From JBBCJT01 sp037190665 (lineage in GTDB: Bacteria; Pseudomonadota; Alphaproteobacteria; Acetobacterales; Acetobacteraceae): 13,011 nucleotides of DNA. Shown here one piece after another: positions 1-7,859 of this stretch. A program made the translations under genes and the position numbers. The stretch is from positions 1-13,011 of the forward strand of contig JBBCJT010000180.1 in NCBI GenBank assembly GCA_037190665.1. Reading direction: 5' to 3'. The notes beneath the pieces are model-generated. The model worked only from the letters and a program-made list of their open reading frames with translations. It searched no databases and was not told the origin of the DNA. The stretch's first letter is position 1. Each line of letters starts with the position of its first letter.

Positions 1-1004
1 AGGTTCGCCCAGGTCAGCTCCGTCATCGCCGTGTTCGGCAGGCCCACGCGCGTCTTCGTCACCCAGCGCACATAGGCCTTGCACCCGGTCGCCTGCGCCG
101 CCGCGCGCGCGTTGTTGGCGAGCACGCGCCAGATCTGCTCCTGGATCGCGAGCGAGGAGGACCGCCACGAGTACTGGATCTGCGAGAAGCGCGGCGTGAG
201 GTTGTCCGAGGTCGCGCCCGCATCGCCGAGGATGAACTCGTTCAGCGTCCATGACCCGGTGTGCGGGAACATCGCCTCCTTCGTGTACTTGGTCGTGGTG
301 TACATCAGGCACAGCGCGTCCGTGCTGCCGGGGCAGCGGGCCACGGCATGGGCGGCATCGCTCGGCATCAGCGTGGGATCGACCCAGGTCTCGGGCGCGG
401 GCGCCTCGAAGCTGATCACCGCACTCCAGTACGCGCCGAAATGGATGTCGCCGGTCACGGTGTTGCTCGGCCACGGATGCCAGACCACGGCGGCGTCCAG
501 CCCGTCGTAGTAGCCCTTGGCGGCATGGATCGGCTTCGATCCGCACACCTTCTCCGCCGGCTCGCCGAACAGCTTCAGCGTGCCGGGAATGCCCTGCGAC
601 TGCATCGCCGCCTTCGCGCCGAGAATGGCCGTCAGCGCCGCGGTGCCGAGCACCGAATGCGGATCGGTATGGCCGGCCGTGTAGGGATGCAGCCCCTCGC
701 GCGGCGCCTTGTACGGCACGACCTGCTGGGAGTTGCCGGGCACCGCGTCGTACTCGGAGAAGCTCGCGAGCACCGGCCCGCCCTTGCCCCACGTCGCGGT
801 GAACGCGGTGGGCATCTGGCCGGAGCCTTCCTCCACCTCGAAGCCTTCCGCGCGCAGCAGCTCCACGTAGTCGCGCACGGAGCGGTACTCGCGCCACGCC
901 GGCTCGGCATGCGCCCAGATGCCCGCGTTGAACGCGGACATCCGGGCCTCGTTGGCGCCAATCCAGTCCAGGGCGGCCTGCCGGGCCGCCTTCAGCTGAG
1001 TCAT
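1..1004 (-). CDS. M20-family (AbgB-like) amidohydrolase, C-terminus beyond window
   Basis: The protein starts at ATG 1004 and is open to the left edge (334 codons visible; AbgB-type proteins are about 480 aa, so roughly the last third is missing). AAGGGA lies about 7 nt upstream of the start. There is no signal peptide, so it is probably cytoplasmic. The order of blocks matches the M20D/AbgB group: GHTDPHSVLGTAAL at residues 111-124 stands where AbgB has GHxCGHNLLG, FGEPAEKVCGSK lies around 146-157, WHP at 175-177, and a TNSGxxxxN-like segment follows near residue 260. These enzymes hydrolyse amide bonds of N-acyl or aminobenzoyl amino acids using two metal ions. Two usual metal-ligand positions look changed here (Cys to Asp114, and the second Glu of the PAEE motif to Lys152), so the metal site or substrate may differ. 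It begins 22 nt after the binding-protein gene, suggesting one operon. The family is fairly sure; the substrate is unknown. Confidence 0.85.
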   Translation of the reverse strand, partial: MTQLKAARQAALDWIGANEARMSAFNAGIWAHAEPAWREYRSVRDYVELLRAEGFEVEEGSGQMPTAFTATWGKGGPVLASFSEYDAVPGNSQQVVPYKAPREGLHPYTAGHTDPHSVLGTAALTAILGAKAAMQSQGIPGTLKLFGEPAEKVCGSKPIHAAKGYYDGLDAAVVWHPWPSNTVTGDIHFGAYWSAVISFEAPAPETWVDPTLMPSDAAHAVARCPGSTDALCLMYTTTKYTKEAMFPHTGSWTLNEFILGDAGATSDNLTPRFSQIQYSWRSSSLAIQEQIWRVLANNARAAAQATGCKAYVRWVTKTRVGLPNTAMTELTWAN

Positions 1005-1026
1005 GTCAGGTCCCTTGCTGTCGTCG

Positions 1027-2610
1027 TCAGGCCGGCCGCACGTTCCAGAACGTGGCGAAGCCGTCGAGCACGCCGGTGATGCGGCTGCGATAGGCGGTGG
1101 GCTGCAGGTACTGGCCGATCGGCCAGTAGGGCACCTCCTCCATCGCCGTGAGCTGGATATCGCGGCAGATCGCCTGCTGCGCCGCCTCGTCCGGCGCGGA
1201 GAACCACTGGTCGCGCAGCCCTTCGATACGCGGGCTCTCGAACCAGCCGGCGTAGGAGGCATTGCCGCGCAGAGCGGTGTGCACGGCGGGGTTGAGCCAG
1301 TCCATGCCCGCCCAGTTGGTGACGAACAGGCTCCATCCGCCCTCGGCGACCGTGCCGCGGCGGTTGCGCCGCTGCAGCATGGCGTTGAACTCCACCATGT
1401 AGACTTCGACATCCATGCCGATGCGCTTGAGCATGTCCGCCGCCACCGCGCCGATCGATGTCAGCGAGGAGGAGTTGGACGCCGCCATCAGCAGCACCTT
1501 CTCGCCCTTGTAGCCGGCGGCCCGCAACGCCTCGCGCGCCTTGTCGTAGTCGCGCGGCCCCTTGAGCGGGTCGAGCCCCGCGTCGGAGGCCATCGGCGTG
1601 CCGTTGGCGAAGAAGCCGAGCGGCACGCTGAACAGCGAAGGATCGTCCGCGCCGACCACGGCCTGCATGAAGTCCGTCTGGTTCAACGCGGTCCACAGCG
1701 CGCGGCGGATCGCCGGATTGTCGAAGGGCGGCTGCAGGAAGTTCGGCCGGATCATGCAGACGAAGCCGGTGGGATCGAGCGTGCGCACCGTCACGCCGCG
1801 CGCGGCCTTCAGCAGCGGAAGCTGGTCGTGATAGGCGTATTCCTGCCAGTCCTGCTCGCCGGACATCAGCGCGGCACTCGCCGTGCCGGTATCGGGGATG
1901 GAACGCCACTCGACCCGGTCGTAGTGCACGACCTTGGGCCCCGACGTCCAGCCGAGCGCGCCGTCCTTGCGCGGCACGTAGCGGTCGAACTTGGTGTAGA
2001 CGTTCATCGACCCCGGCACGCGCTCGTCCTGCTTGAAGCGGAACGGGCCGCTGCCGACGATCTCCTCCACCGGCTTGAACGGATCGCTGTTGGCCAGCCG
2101 CTCCGGCATCATCGCGCAGACCGGCACCGAGGCCATGCCCAGCGCCGTCGGCAGCAGCGGGAACGGCTTCTTGAGGCGGAAGCGGATGGTGCGGTCGTCG
2201 GGCGCGGACAGCTCCTCGGTGGCATCCATCAGCGTGGCGCCGAACGGGTGGCGCTTGGCCCAGCGGTTCAGGCTCGCGACGCAGTCCCGCGCCAGCACCT
2301 TCTCCCCGTCGTGCCAGACCAGCCCCTCGCGCAGCGTCAGGTCCCAGCGCTTGCCGTCGTCCTCGATGCGATGGCCGTCGACCATCTGCGGCGTGGGACG
2401 GAAGTTGCTGTCCATGCCGTACAGCGTGTCGAAGACCATGTAGGCGTAGTTGCGGGTGATGTAGCCGGTGGTCAGGATCGGATCGAGCGTGACCAGGTCC
2501 TGCTGCGGCGTGAAGCGCAGCGTCGTCGCGGATTGCGCACGCACGGAAGCGGGTGCCGCCAGCACGCCGAATGCGGGTGCGGCCGCCTTGAGCAAGGTGC
2601 GTCGTTTCAT
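1027..2610 (-). CDS. ABC transporter substrate-binding protein, family 5 (peptide/opine-type)
   Basis: This is a 527-residue periplasmic binding protein of the DppA/OppA (SBP_bac_5) family, which captures peptides or similar solutes for an ABC importer. ATG 2610 is chosen because it begins a clear signal peptide: MKRRTLLKAAAPAF, a hydrophobic stretch, then ASVRA-Q with likely cleavage after residue 25. The KRRTLLK pattern resembles a twin-arginine (Tat) signal, which is common for such proteins in alphaproteobacteria. The frame stays open upstream across the gabT region, but that part is only a shadow of gabT. The mature protein shows typical family features: a LDPILTTGYITRN-like opening, an ILARDC/SLNRW region near residues 100-115, GSGPFRFK near 190, and TALNQTDF in the C-terminal half. 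The length is normal. No permease or ATPase gene is in the window; they may lie beyond the left edge. The ligand cannot be read from the sequence. The gabT and amidohydrolase neighbours suggest an amide-linked amino acid or short peptide. Confidence 0.92.
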   Translation of the reverse strand: MKRRTLLKAAAPAFGVLAAPASVRAQSATTLRFTPQQDLVTLDPILTTGYITRNYAYMVFDTLYGMDSNFRPTPQMVDGHRIEDDGKRWDLTLREGLVWHDGEKVLARDCVASLNRWAKRHPFGATLMDATEELSAPDDRTIRFRLKKPFPLLPTALGMASVPVCAMMPERLANSDPFKPVEEIVGSGPFRFKQDERVPGSMNVYTKFDRYVPRKDGALGWTSGPKVVHYDRVEWRSIPDTGTASAALMSGEQDWQEYAYHDQLPLLKAARGVTVRTLDPTGFVCMIRPNFLQPPFDNPAIRRALWTALNQTDFMQAVVGADDPSLFSVPLGFFANGTPMASDAGLDPLKGPRDYDKAREALRAAGYKGEKVLLMAASNSSSLTSIGAVAADMLKRIGMDVEVYMVEFNAMLQRRNRRGTVAEGGWSLFVTNWAGMDWLNPAVHTALRGNASYAGWFESPRIEGLRDQWFSAPDEAAQQAICRDIQLTAMEEVPYWPIGQYLQPTAYRSRITGVLDGFATFWNVRPA

Positions 2611-2663
2611 TGGTGTGTCCCCCCGTATTGATGCCGCGCCTTCGCCCGCGCGCGGAAACGGAC

Positions 2664-2691
2664 GGGGCGCCTGCGCGGCCGCAGGCGCCCC
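2664..2691 (-). terminator. Intercistronic 12-bp stem-loop between gabT and the binding-protein gene
   Basis: The arms 2664-2675 and 2680-2691 are perfect reverse complements (GGGGCGCCTGCG / CGCAGGCGCCCC) around a 4-nt loop. The structure lies 8 nt past the gabT stop and 53 nt before the binding-protein start. On the minus strand it is followed by GTCCGTTTCC, which is not a real U-tract, so it is a poor complete terminator. Such hairpins between cistrons usually cause partial termination or protect mRNA ends. The structure is seen directly; the role is inferred. Confidence 0.6.
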
Positions 2692-2699
2692 GGGCAGTC

Positions 2700-3977
2700 T
2701 CAGGCGGCGAGCGCCTGTTCCAGGATGTCGAGCCCTTCGTCGAGGATCTTCTCCTCCGCCGTCAGCGGCGTGAGGATACGGATCGTGTTGGCGTTCACGC
2801 CGCAGGACAGCAGGATCAGCCCGGCGTTGTGCGCGCGCTGCAGCACCCGCTTCGTCGCCTCGGCATCGGGGTCGGACCCGCCGCGGTCCTTCACGACGTC
2901 GAAGGCGATCATCGCGCCGAGGCCGCGGATGTCCGCGATCGGCACCAGCGTGTTGCGCATGCGCATGGATTCGAGCCGCGCCTTCAGCTTCTTGCCCATG
3001 GCGGCGGCGCGTTCGAGCAGCTTCTCCTCCTCGAACACGTCCAGCACGGCGAGGGCGGCAGCACAGGCGAGCGGGTTGCCGGCGTAGGTGCCGCCGAGCC
3101 CGCCCGGGCCGGCCGCATCCATGATCTCCGCCTTGCCGATCACGCCGGAGAGCGGGAAGCCGCCCGCGAGGCTCTTGGCCACGCAGATCAGGTCCGCCTT
3201 CACGTCGTAGTGCTCCATCGCGAACAGCTTCGCGGTGCGGCCGAAGCCGGTCTGCACCTCGTCCGCGATCAGCACGATGCCGTGCTCGTCGCAGATGCGG
3301 CGCAGCGCGCGCATCAGCTCCGGCGGCGCCTGGTGGAAGCCGCCCTCGCCCTGCACCGGCTCGACGATGATCGCCGCGATGCGGGAGGGATCGACATCCG
3401 CCTTGAAGATGAAGCCGAGGTACTTGAGGCTCTCCTCCACCGTCACGCCGAGCTGCGGCACGGGGAAGGGCACGTGCCAGATGTCCGGCACCGTCGGGCC
3501 GAGGCCCTTCTTGTACGGCACGACCTTGCCGGTCAGCGCGGAGGCGAGCGCGGTGCGGCCGTGGAAGGCGCCGGTGAAGGCGATCACGCCGGGCCGGCCG
3601 GTGTGGCCGCGGGCGATCTTCACGGCGTTCTCGGTCGCCTCGGCGCCGGTGGTGAACAGCGCCGTCTTGGCCGGCCCGTCGATGGGGGCGAGCTTGTTCA
3701 GCCGCTCCGCCAGTTCGATGTACGGCTCGTACATCATCACCATGAAGCAGGTGTGCGTGAACCGGTCCATCTGCTCGCGGACGGCTTCCATCACCTTCGG
3801 GTGGCAGTGGCCGGTGTTGAGCACTGCGATGCCGCCGGCGAAATCGACGTAGCGTTTGCCCTCGACGTCCCAGACCTCGGAGTTCTTCGCGCGCTCGGCG
3901 AAGAACGGCGTGGTGTAGCCGATGCCGCGGACCACGGCCTTTTCGCGACGGGAAAGCAGTTCGGCGTTGGTCGCCAT
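2700..3977 (-). CDS. gabT: 4-aminobutyrate aminotransferase-type class III aminotransferase
   Basis: This 425-residue PLP enzyme moves the amino group of 4-aminobutyrate (or a similar omega-amino acid such as 5-aminovalerate) to 2-oxoglutarate, giving succinate semialdehyde and glutamate in the cytoplasm. ATG 3977 is supported by GGAGGT 4 nt upstream and by the normal family length. Visible motifs are TTGAEATENAVKIAR (about 109-123), GAFHGRT (136-142, aromatic stacking on PLP), EPVQGEGG (206-213), the cofactor aspartate in IADEVQTGFGRT (Asp239) and the Schiff-base lysine in AKSLAGGFPLSG (Lys268). GGLGGTYAGNPLA (about 292-304) supplies the phosphate-binding Thr297. Lys268 has the same number as in E. 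coli GabT, and the surrounding segments match it closely. It is the first gene of a leftward unit with the solute-binding protein and the amidohydrolase, and is divergent from argS. Class III aminotransferases are hard to tell apart, so substrate preference is less sure than family. Confidence 0.93.
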   Translation of the reverse strand: MATNAELLSRREKAVVRGIGYTTPFFAERAKNSEVWDVEGKRYVDFAGGIAVLNTGHCHPKVMEAVREQMDRFTHTCFMVMMYEPYIELAERLNKLAPIDGPAKTALFTTGAEATENAVKIARGHTGRPGVIAFTGAFHGRTALASALTGKVVPYKKGLGPTVPDIWHVPFPVPQLGVTVEESLKYLGFIFKADVDPSRIAAIIVEPVQGEGGFHQAPPELMRALRRICDEHGIVLIADEVQTGFGRTAKLFAMEHYDVKADLICVAKSLAGGFPLSGVIGKAEIMDAAGPGGLGGTYAGNPLACAAALAVLDVFEEEKLLERAAAMGKKLKARLESMRMRNTLVPIADIRGLGAMIAFDVVKDRGGSDPDAEATKRVLQRAHNAGLILLSCGVNANTIRILTPLTAEEKILDEGLDILEQALAA

Positions 3978-4084
3978 GGGACCTCCAGGATGCACGTGGC
4001 GCGATGCTGGGCGCAGCGTGCCGAAACGGCAAGCCGCCGGCCGCTTATTCCGCAAACGGCGGACCTCCGCTAAAGCCCCGCCCC
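3978..4084. promoter_or_regulatory. Divergent intergenic region of gabT and argS, with a tentative gabT promoter
   Basis: These 107 bp must hold the start signals for both divergent units. On the minus strand TTGCCG (4032-4027), a 17-bp spacer and CAGCAT (4009-4004) form a weak sigma-70-like pair 26 nt upstream of the gabT start, and GGAGGT (3987-3982) is a strong ribosome-binding site. A short inverted repeat TGCCG-AAA-CGGCA (4019-4031) overlaps the proposed -35. For argS I see no convincing -35/-10 pair and no good Shine-Dalgarno before ATG 4085. The promoter assignment is tentative. Confidence 0.35.
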
Positions 4085-5869
4085 ATGTCCGACAACATCT
4101 ACGCCGTCCTGCACGCCCGCATCCTCGCGGCCCTCGCCGAGGCGCTGCCCGAGGTGCCGGCGGAGGCGTTCGCCAAGGCCGAGGTGACGCCCACGAAGGA
4201 CCCTGCGCACGGCGACATGGCCACCAACGCAGCGCTGGTCGCCGCGCGGCCCGCGCGCCTGCCCCCGCCGAAGATCGCCGCGATGCTGGTGGACCGGCTG
4301 CGCGCCGCGCCGGAGATCGAGGCGGCGGAGGCGGCAGGGCCCGGCTTCGTCAACCTGCGGCTGCGGCCGGATTTCCTGCGCGGCCAGCTCGGCGCGATCC
4401 TGCGCGCGGGCGAGGCCTACGGCGCGAGCGGGATCGGCGCGGGCAGACGGGTGAACGTGGAATACGTTTCGGCGAATCCCACCGGGCCGATGCATGTCGG
4501 CCATTGCCGGGGTGCGGTGGTGGGCGATGCGCTCGCCAACCTGCTGCGCAAGGCGGGCTACGCCGTCACCAAGGAATACTACATCAACGACGCCGGCGCG
4601 CAGGTCGCGGCCCTCGCCTGGGCGGCCTACTGGCGCTACCTCGCCGCCATCGGCAACGAGATCCCGGCCGAGGATTTCGACCGGATCGCGCCCGGCGGGC
4701 TGCAGTATCGCGGCGAGTACCTGATCCCGGTCGGCCAGGCGCTGGCGGAAGCCCACGGCACCTCGCTCGCCACGCCCGGCAACGACGGGCCGGCGGACCC
4801 GTCCGTGTGGTTCGACACGGTGCGCGGCTACACGGTGGACGCGATGATGGCGTCGATCCGGGAGGACCTGCTCGCCCTCGGCGTCGCGCAGGAGGTGTTC
4901 GCCTCCGAGCGCGCGCTGGTGGAATCAGGGGCCGTGGACCGCGAGATCGACGCCTTCGCCGCGCGCGGGCTGATCTACGAGGGCGTGCTGGAGCCGCCCA
5001 AGGGCAAGACGCCGGAGGACTGGGAGCCCCGCGCGCAGACCCTGTTCCGCGCCACCGACTTCGGCGACGACGTGGACCGGCCGCTGCGCAAGTCGGACGG
5101 GTCCAACACGTATTTCGCCAACGACATCGCCTATCACGCCGACAAGATCTCCCGCGGCTTCGACCACCTGATCGACATCTGGGGCGCGGATCACGGCGGC
5201 TACGTCTCGCGGATGAAGGCGGCGGTGAACGCGGCGTCCGACGGGCGCGTCGGGCTCGAGATCGTGCTGTGCCAGATCGTCCGCGTGATGAAGGGCGGCG
5301 AGGTGGTGCGCATGTCCAAGCGCGCCGGCACCTTCGTCACGCTGCGCGACCTGATCGAGGAGGTCGGCGCGGACGCGGTGCGCTTCACCATGCTGACCCG
5401 CAAGTCGGACGCGCAGTTCGATTTCGACCTGGACGCGGTGGTGGCGCAGACGCGGGAAAACCCTGTGTTCTACGTGCAGTACGCCCATGCCCGCTGCCGG
5501 TCCGTGCTGCGCGCGGCGGCGGAGGCCGGCTGGCCGACCGCGCCGGCCGACCTCGCCGCGGTGGACACGGCCCCGCTGACCGATGAGGCGGAGCTTGCCC
5601 TGATCCGCCGCCTCGCCGGCTGGCCGCGGCTGGTGGAAGGCGCGGCGCTTGCGCGGGAACCGCATCGAATCGCGTTTTTTCTCTATGACTTGGCCGGCGA
5701 CTTTCATATGCTGTGGAACAAGGGGCGAGAGGACGCGGCCCTGCGCTTCCTGCAGCCTGCCGATCGCCCCGGCACGCTGGCGCGGCTCGCGCTGGTGGAG
5801 GCGACGGCCACTGTCATCCGCAGCGGCCTTGCGGTGATGGGGGTGACCCCGGTGGAGGAGATGCGCTGA
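4085..5869 (+). CDS. argS: Arginyl-tRNA synthetase
   Basis: This 594-residue class I aminoacyl-tRNA synthetase charges tRNA-Arg with arginine in the cytoplasm. The N-terminal domain (about 1-115) carries KDPAHGDMATNAAL and PGFVNLRL, typical of the ArgS-specific Add-1 region that contacts the tRNA. The HIGH signature appears as NPTGPMHVGHCRG (HVGH at 137-140) and the KMSKS loop as VRMSKRAGTFVTL (MSKRAG at 410-415). The C-terminal anticodon-binding helical domain follows, including ENPVFYVQYAHARCRS, and the protein ends in GVTPVEEMR. The frame is open upstream of 4085, but MSDNIYAVLHARI gives the usual ArgS start. No clear Shine-Dalgarno precedes it. It heads the plus-strand block; the next ATG is only 5 nt after its stop. 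Confidence 0.98.
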   Translation: MSDNIYAVLHARILAALAEALPEVPAEAFAKAEVTPTKDPAHGDMATNAALVAARPARLPPPKIAAMLVDRLRAAPEIEAAEAAGPGFVNLRLRPDFLRGQLGAILRAGEAYGASGIGAGRRVNVEYVSANPTGPMHVGHCRGAVVGDALANLLRKAGYAVTKEYYINDAGAQVAALAWAAYWRYLAAIGNEIPAEDFDRIAPGGLQYRGEYLIPVGQALAEAHGTSLATPGNDGPADPSVWFDTVRGYTVDAMMASIREDLLALGVAQEVFASERALVESGAVDREIDAFAARGLIYEGVLEPPKGKTPEDWEPRAQTLFRATDFGDDVDRPLRKSDGSNTYFANDIAYHADKISRGFDHLIDIWGADHGGYVSRMKAAVNAASDGRVGLEIVLCQIVRVMKGGEVVRMSKRAGTFVTLRDLIEEVGADAVRFTMLTRKSDAQFDFDLDAVVAQTRENPVFYVQYAHARCRSVLRAAAEAGWPTAPADLAAVDTAPLTDEAELALIRRLAGWPRLVEGAALAREPHRIAFFLYDLAGDFHMLWNKGREDAALRFLQPADRPGTLARLALVEATATVIRSGLAVMGVTPVEEMR

Positions 5870-5874
5870 GCGCA

Positions 5875-6594
5875 ATGACGGCCGAACTGGACATTCCCCC
5901 CGCCCTGTACCGCGTCCCGCGGCAGGACAGCGGCACGCGGCGCATGGTGATGATCGCCGGCGCGCTGCTGGGCGCGGTCGTGCTCGCCGGGGGTGGCCTG
6001 TGGGCGTTCCAGAGCCGCGGGCCGGCGACGATCCCGGTGGTCGAGGCCGATCCCCGCCCGGTGCGCGTGAAGCCCGAGAACCCGGGCGGGCTGCAGGTCG
6101 CCGGTGCGGATGACCAGATCCTGTCCGGCCGCCCCGACCAGCAGCGCGTGGAAGGCCTGACCCCGCCGCCCGAGGTGCCGGTCGCGCTGCCCGCCCGCCC
6201 GCCGGAACCGGCGCCCCAGCCCGTGCAGCGCGCCGCGCTGACCCCGGCGCCGGAGCCTGCCGCCGCGCCCGAGTCCCCGCCACCCGCCGCCCCCGCGCAG
6301 CCCCCGGCTGCCGCCGCTCCGCCGGCACGGCCCCAGCCGCCCGCCGCGTCCGGCACGGCACAGGTTCAGCTCGGCGCGCTGAAGAGCGAGCAGGCGGCGC
6401 GGGAGGAATGGCGGCGCCTGTCGCGGCGGCTGCCCGACCTGTTCGAGGGGCGCCAGCCCGCGATCACGCGTCTCGAGCGCAACGGCCAGACCCTGTACCG
6501 CCTGCGCACCGGCGGCTTCGCCGACGCGCCGGCCGCGAAGGCCTTCTGCGATCAGGTGAAGTCGAAAGGCGGCGCCTGCCTGCCGGCGACGTGA
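5875..6594 (+). CDS. SPOR-domain membrane protein (peptidoglycan-binding)
   Basis: This 239-residue protein has a short cytoplasmic N-terminus, one membrane helix (about 24-45, MVMIAGALLGAVVLAGGGLW), a conserved juxtamembrane stretch (VEADPRPVRVKPENPGG, 56-72), a long Pro/Ala-rich periplasmic linker (about 96-160) and a C-terminal SPOR domain (about 161-239). The SPOR part shows AQVQLGALKSEQAAREEW and LYRLRTGGFADAPAAKAFCDQ. SPOR domains bind denuded glycan strands of septal peptidoglycan, so a role at the division site or in cell-wall remodelling is likely. Two cysteines (225 and 235) lie in the SPOR domain. The gene starts 5 nt after argS and its stop overlaps the nagZ start by 4 nt (GTGA). 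This argS - SPOR - nagZ order is familiar in alphaproteobacteria. The exact partner is unknown. Confidence 0.9.
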   Translation: MTAELDIPPALYRVPRQDSGTRRMVMIAGALLGAVVLAGGGLWAFQSRGPATIPVVEADPRPVRVKPENPGGLQVAGADDQILSGRPDQQRVEGLTPPPEVPVALPARPPEPAPQPVQRAALTPAPEPAAAPESPPPAAPAQPPAAAAPPARPQPPAASGTAQVQLGALKSEQAAREEWRRLSRRLPDLFEGRQPAITRLERNGQTLYRLRTGGFADAPAAKAFCDQVKSKGGACLPAT

Positions 6595-7586
6595 AGGCCG
6601 CCATCGTCGGCATCGCCGGGACGGCGCTGACGCCGCGGGAGCGGGCGACGTTCGCCGCGCATCCGCCGGCCGGCGCGATCCTGTTCGCGCGCAACATCGC
6701 CGACCCGCCGCAGCTTCGCGCGCTCACGGCCGACCTGCGCGCGGCGATGCCGCCGGGCGCGGTGCTGCTGGTGGATCAGGAGGGCGGGCGTGTCGCCCGG
6801 CTGCGCCCCCCGCACTGGCGCGGCCACCCGCCCGCCGCCGCGATCGGGGCGCTGTTCGACCGCGATGCCGAGGCCGGGCTGCGCGCGGCCTGGCTGACCG
6901 GCGCGCTGATCGGGCTGGACTGCGTGGATGCCGGCTTCGACGTCGCCTGCGCCCCGGTGCTCGACCGCGCTATACCGGGCGCACACGGCGTGATCGGCGA
7001 CCGCGCCTTCGGTCCCGACCCGGAGGCGATCGCCGCCCTCGGCCGGGCGGAGGCGGAGGGGCTGATGGCCGCCGGTGTGCAGCCGATCGCCAAGCACGTG
7101 CCCGGCCACGGCCGCTCCCGCGCCGACAGCCATCTGGAGCTGCCGGTGGTGGAGGGGGACGACGCGGACGACCTGCGGCCCTTCGCGCTGCTGGCCGACC
7201 TGCCCTGGGCGATGACCGCGCACATCGTCTATCCCGCCTGGGATGCCGCCCGGGCCGCGACCTTGTCGCCCGCCGTGCTGTCCGCCATCGTCCGCGGCCG
7301 CATCGGTTTCCGGGGGCTGCTCCTGTCCGACGACCTCGCCATGAAGGCGCTGACCGGCGCGCCGCCCGACCTCGCCCGCGCGGTGATCGCGGCGGGCTGC
7401 GACCTCGCGCTGCACTGCACCGGCGATCCGGCGGAGACGGAGGCGGTGCTTGCCGCCGCGCCCGTGGTCTCGCCCGAAGCCGCCGCCCGGATGCGCTTCG
7501 CCCGCGCGCTCGCCGCCTCGCGCCGCGGGGACCTCGATCCCGACGCGCTGGCCGCCGAGCGGAACGGCCTGCTGGCCCTCGCCTGA
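6591..7586 (+). CDS. nagZ: Beta-N-acetylhexosaminidase, glycoside hydrolase family 3
   Basis: This 331-residue cytoplasmic enzyme removes N-acetylglucosamine from anhydro-muropeptides during peptidoglycan recycling. The GTG at 6591 overlaps the preceding stop in GTGA and gives the expected NagZ N-terminus (MKAAIVGIAG, PAGAILFARNI). The frame runs open upstream, but that part is a shadow of the SPOR gene. Hallmarks are LLVDQEGGRVARL (59-71), IAKHVPGHGRSRADSHLELP (166-185), which contains the NagZ-specific loop with the Asp179-x-His181 acid/base pair, and LLLSDDLAMKAL (243-254) with the nucleophile aspartate (Asp247 by homology). The length is that of the single-domain bacterial enzyme. The tight coupling to the SPOR gene links it to wall metabolism. 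Confidence 0.96.
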   Translation: MKAAIVGIAGTALTPRERATFAAHPPAGAILFARNIADPPQLRALTADLRAAMPPGAVLLVDQEGGRVARLRPPHWRGHPPAAAIGALFDRDAEAGLRAAWLTGALIGLDCVDAGFDVACAPVLDRAIPGAHGVIGDRAFGPDPEAIAALGRAEAEGLMAAGVQPIAKHVPGHGRSRADSHLELPVVEGDDADDLRPFALLADLPWAMTAHIVYPAWDAARAATLSPAVLSAIVRGRIGFRGLLLSDDLAMKALTGAPPDLARAVIAAGCDLALHCTGDPAETEAVLAAAPVVSPEAAARMRFARALAASRRGDLDPDALAAERNGLLALA

Positions 7587-7692
7587 CGGGAACGGCGGGA
7601 AGCATTGACCGCCCCCTGGCATTGCGGCGCACCCGCGCTGCCCCTCGCCCTCTTCCGCGTGGGCCAGACTTGCGAACGGGCCGCGCCCTTCC

Positions 7693-7730
7693 CCCTCTCC
7701 CGCGTGCGGGAGAGGGCCGGGGTGAGGGTG
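7693..7730 (+). repeat. REP-like palindromic element, unit A1
   Basis: Perfect 11-bp arms CCCTCTCCCGC (7693-7703) and GCGGGAGAGGG (7706-7716) with a 2-nt loop are followed by the tail CCGGGGTGAGGGTG. The reverse complement of 11231-11267 is almost the same sequence, so this is a dispersed repeat and not a chance hairpin. Similar stem-plus-GGTGAGGG elements are widespread between genes of high-GC proteobacteria. Confidence 0.85.
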
Positions 7731-7770
7731 CGTCCGTCAGTACCACGGCGAGGTTTCGCCCCCGCGCAGT

Positions 7771-7859
7771 CCCTCTCACCCTGTCCTTCTCCCCCCGGCG
7801 AGAGAGGAGGAAGGAGAAGCTCCCCCTCCACCGCTCCGGGGGAGAGGGCCGAGGTGAGG
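7771..7859. repeat. REP-like palindromic elements, units A2 and A3 (diverged)
   Basis: The segment opens with CCCTCTCACCC, the reversed tail of the family. It then has a 7-bp stem CTTCTCC (7786-7792) / GGAGAAG (7813-7819), followed at once by a second stem CTCCCCC (7820-7826) / GGGGGAG (7838-7844) and the tail AGGGCCGAGGTGAGG. The two units are in opposite orientation and more diverged than unit A1. Confidence 0.65.

Noticed and set aside
1003..2631. A long plus-strand open frame of 542 codons opposite the binding-protein gene
   Set aside because: It is rich in Arg, His and Ala with no recognisable motif and lies antisense to a clear binding protein with a signal peptide. GC-rich genes commonly leave such open shadows.
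2611..4032. In-frame upstream extension of the binding-protein frame, which would give a 1001-residue protein
   Set aside because: The extra part overlaps gabT in another frame and has shadow composition. The signal peptide at 2610 marks the true start.
2610..4073. Plus-strand open frame of 487 codons opposite gabT
   Set aside because: It has no family features, and the minus strand carries a complete, well-matched aminotransferase with a strong ribosome-binding site.
4925..6361. Minus-strand open frame of 478 codons across the end of argS and the SPOR gene
   Set aside because: Its translation is Arg/Pro/Ala-rich and crosses two well-supported plus-strand genes.
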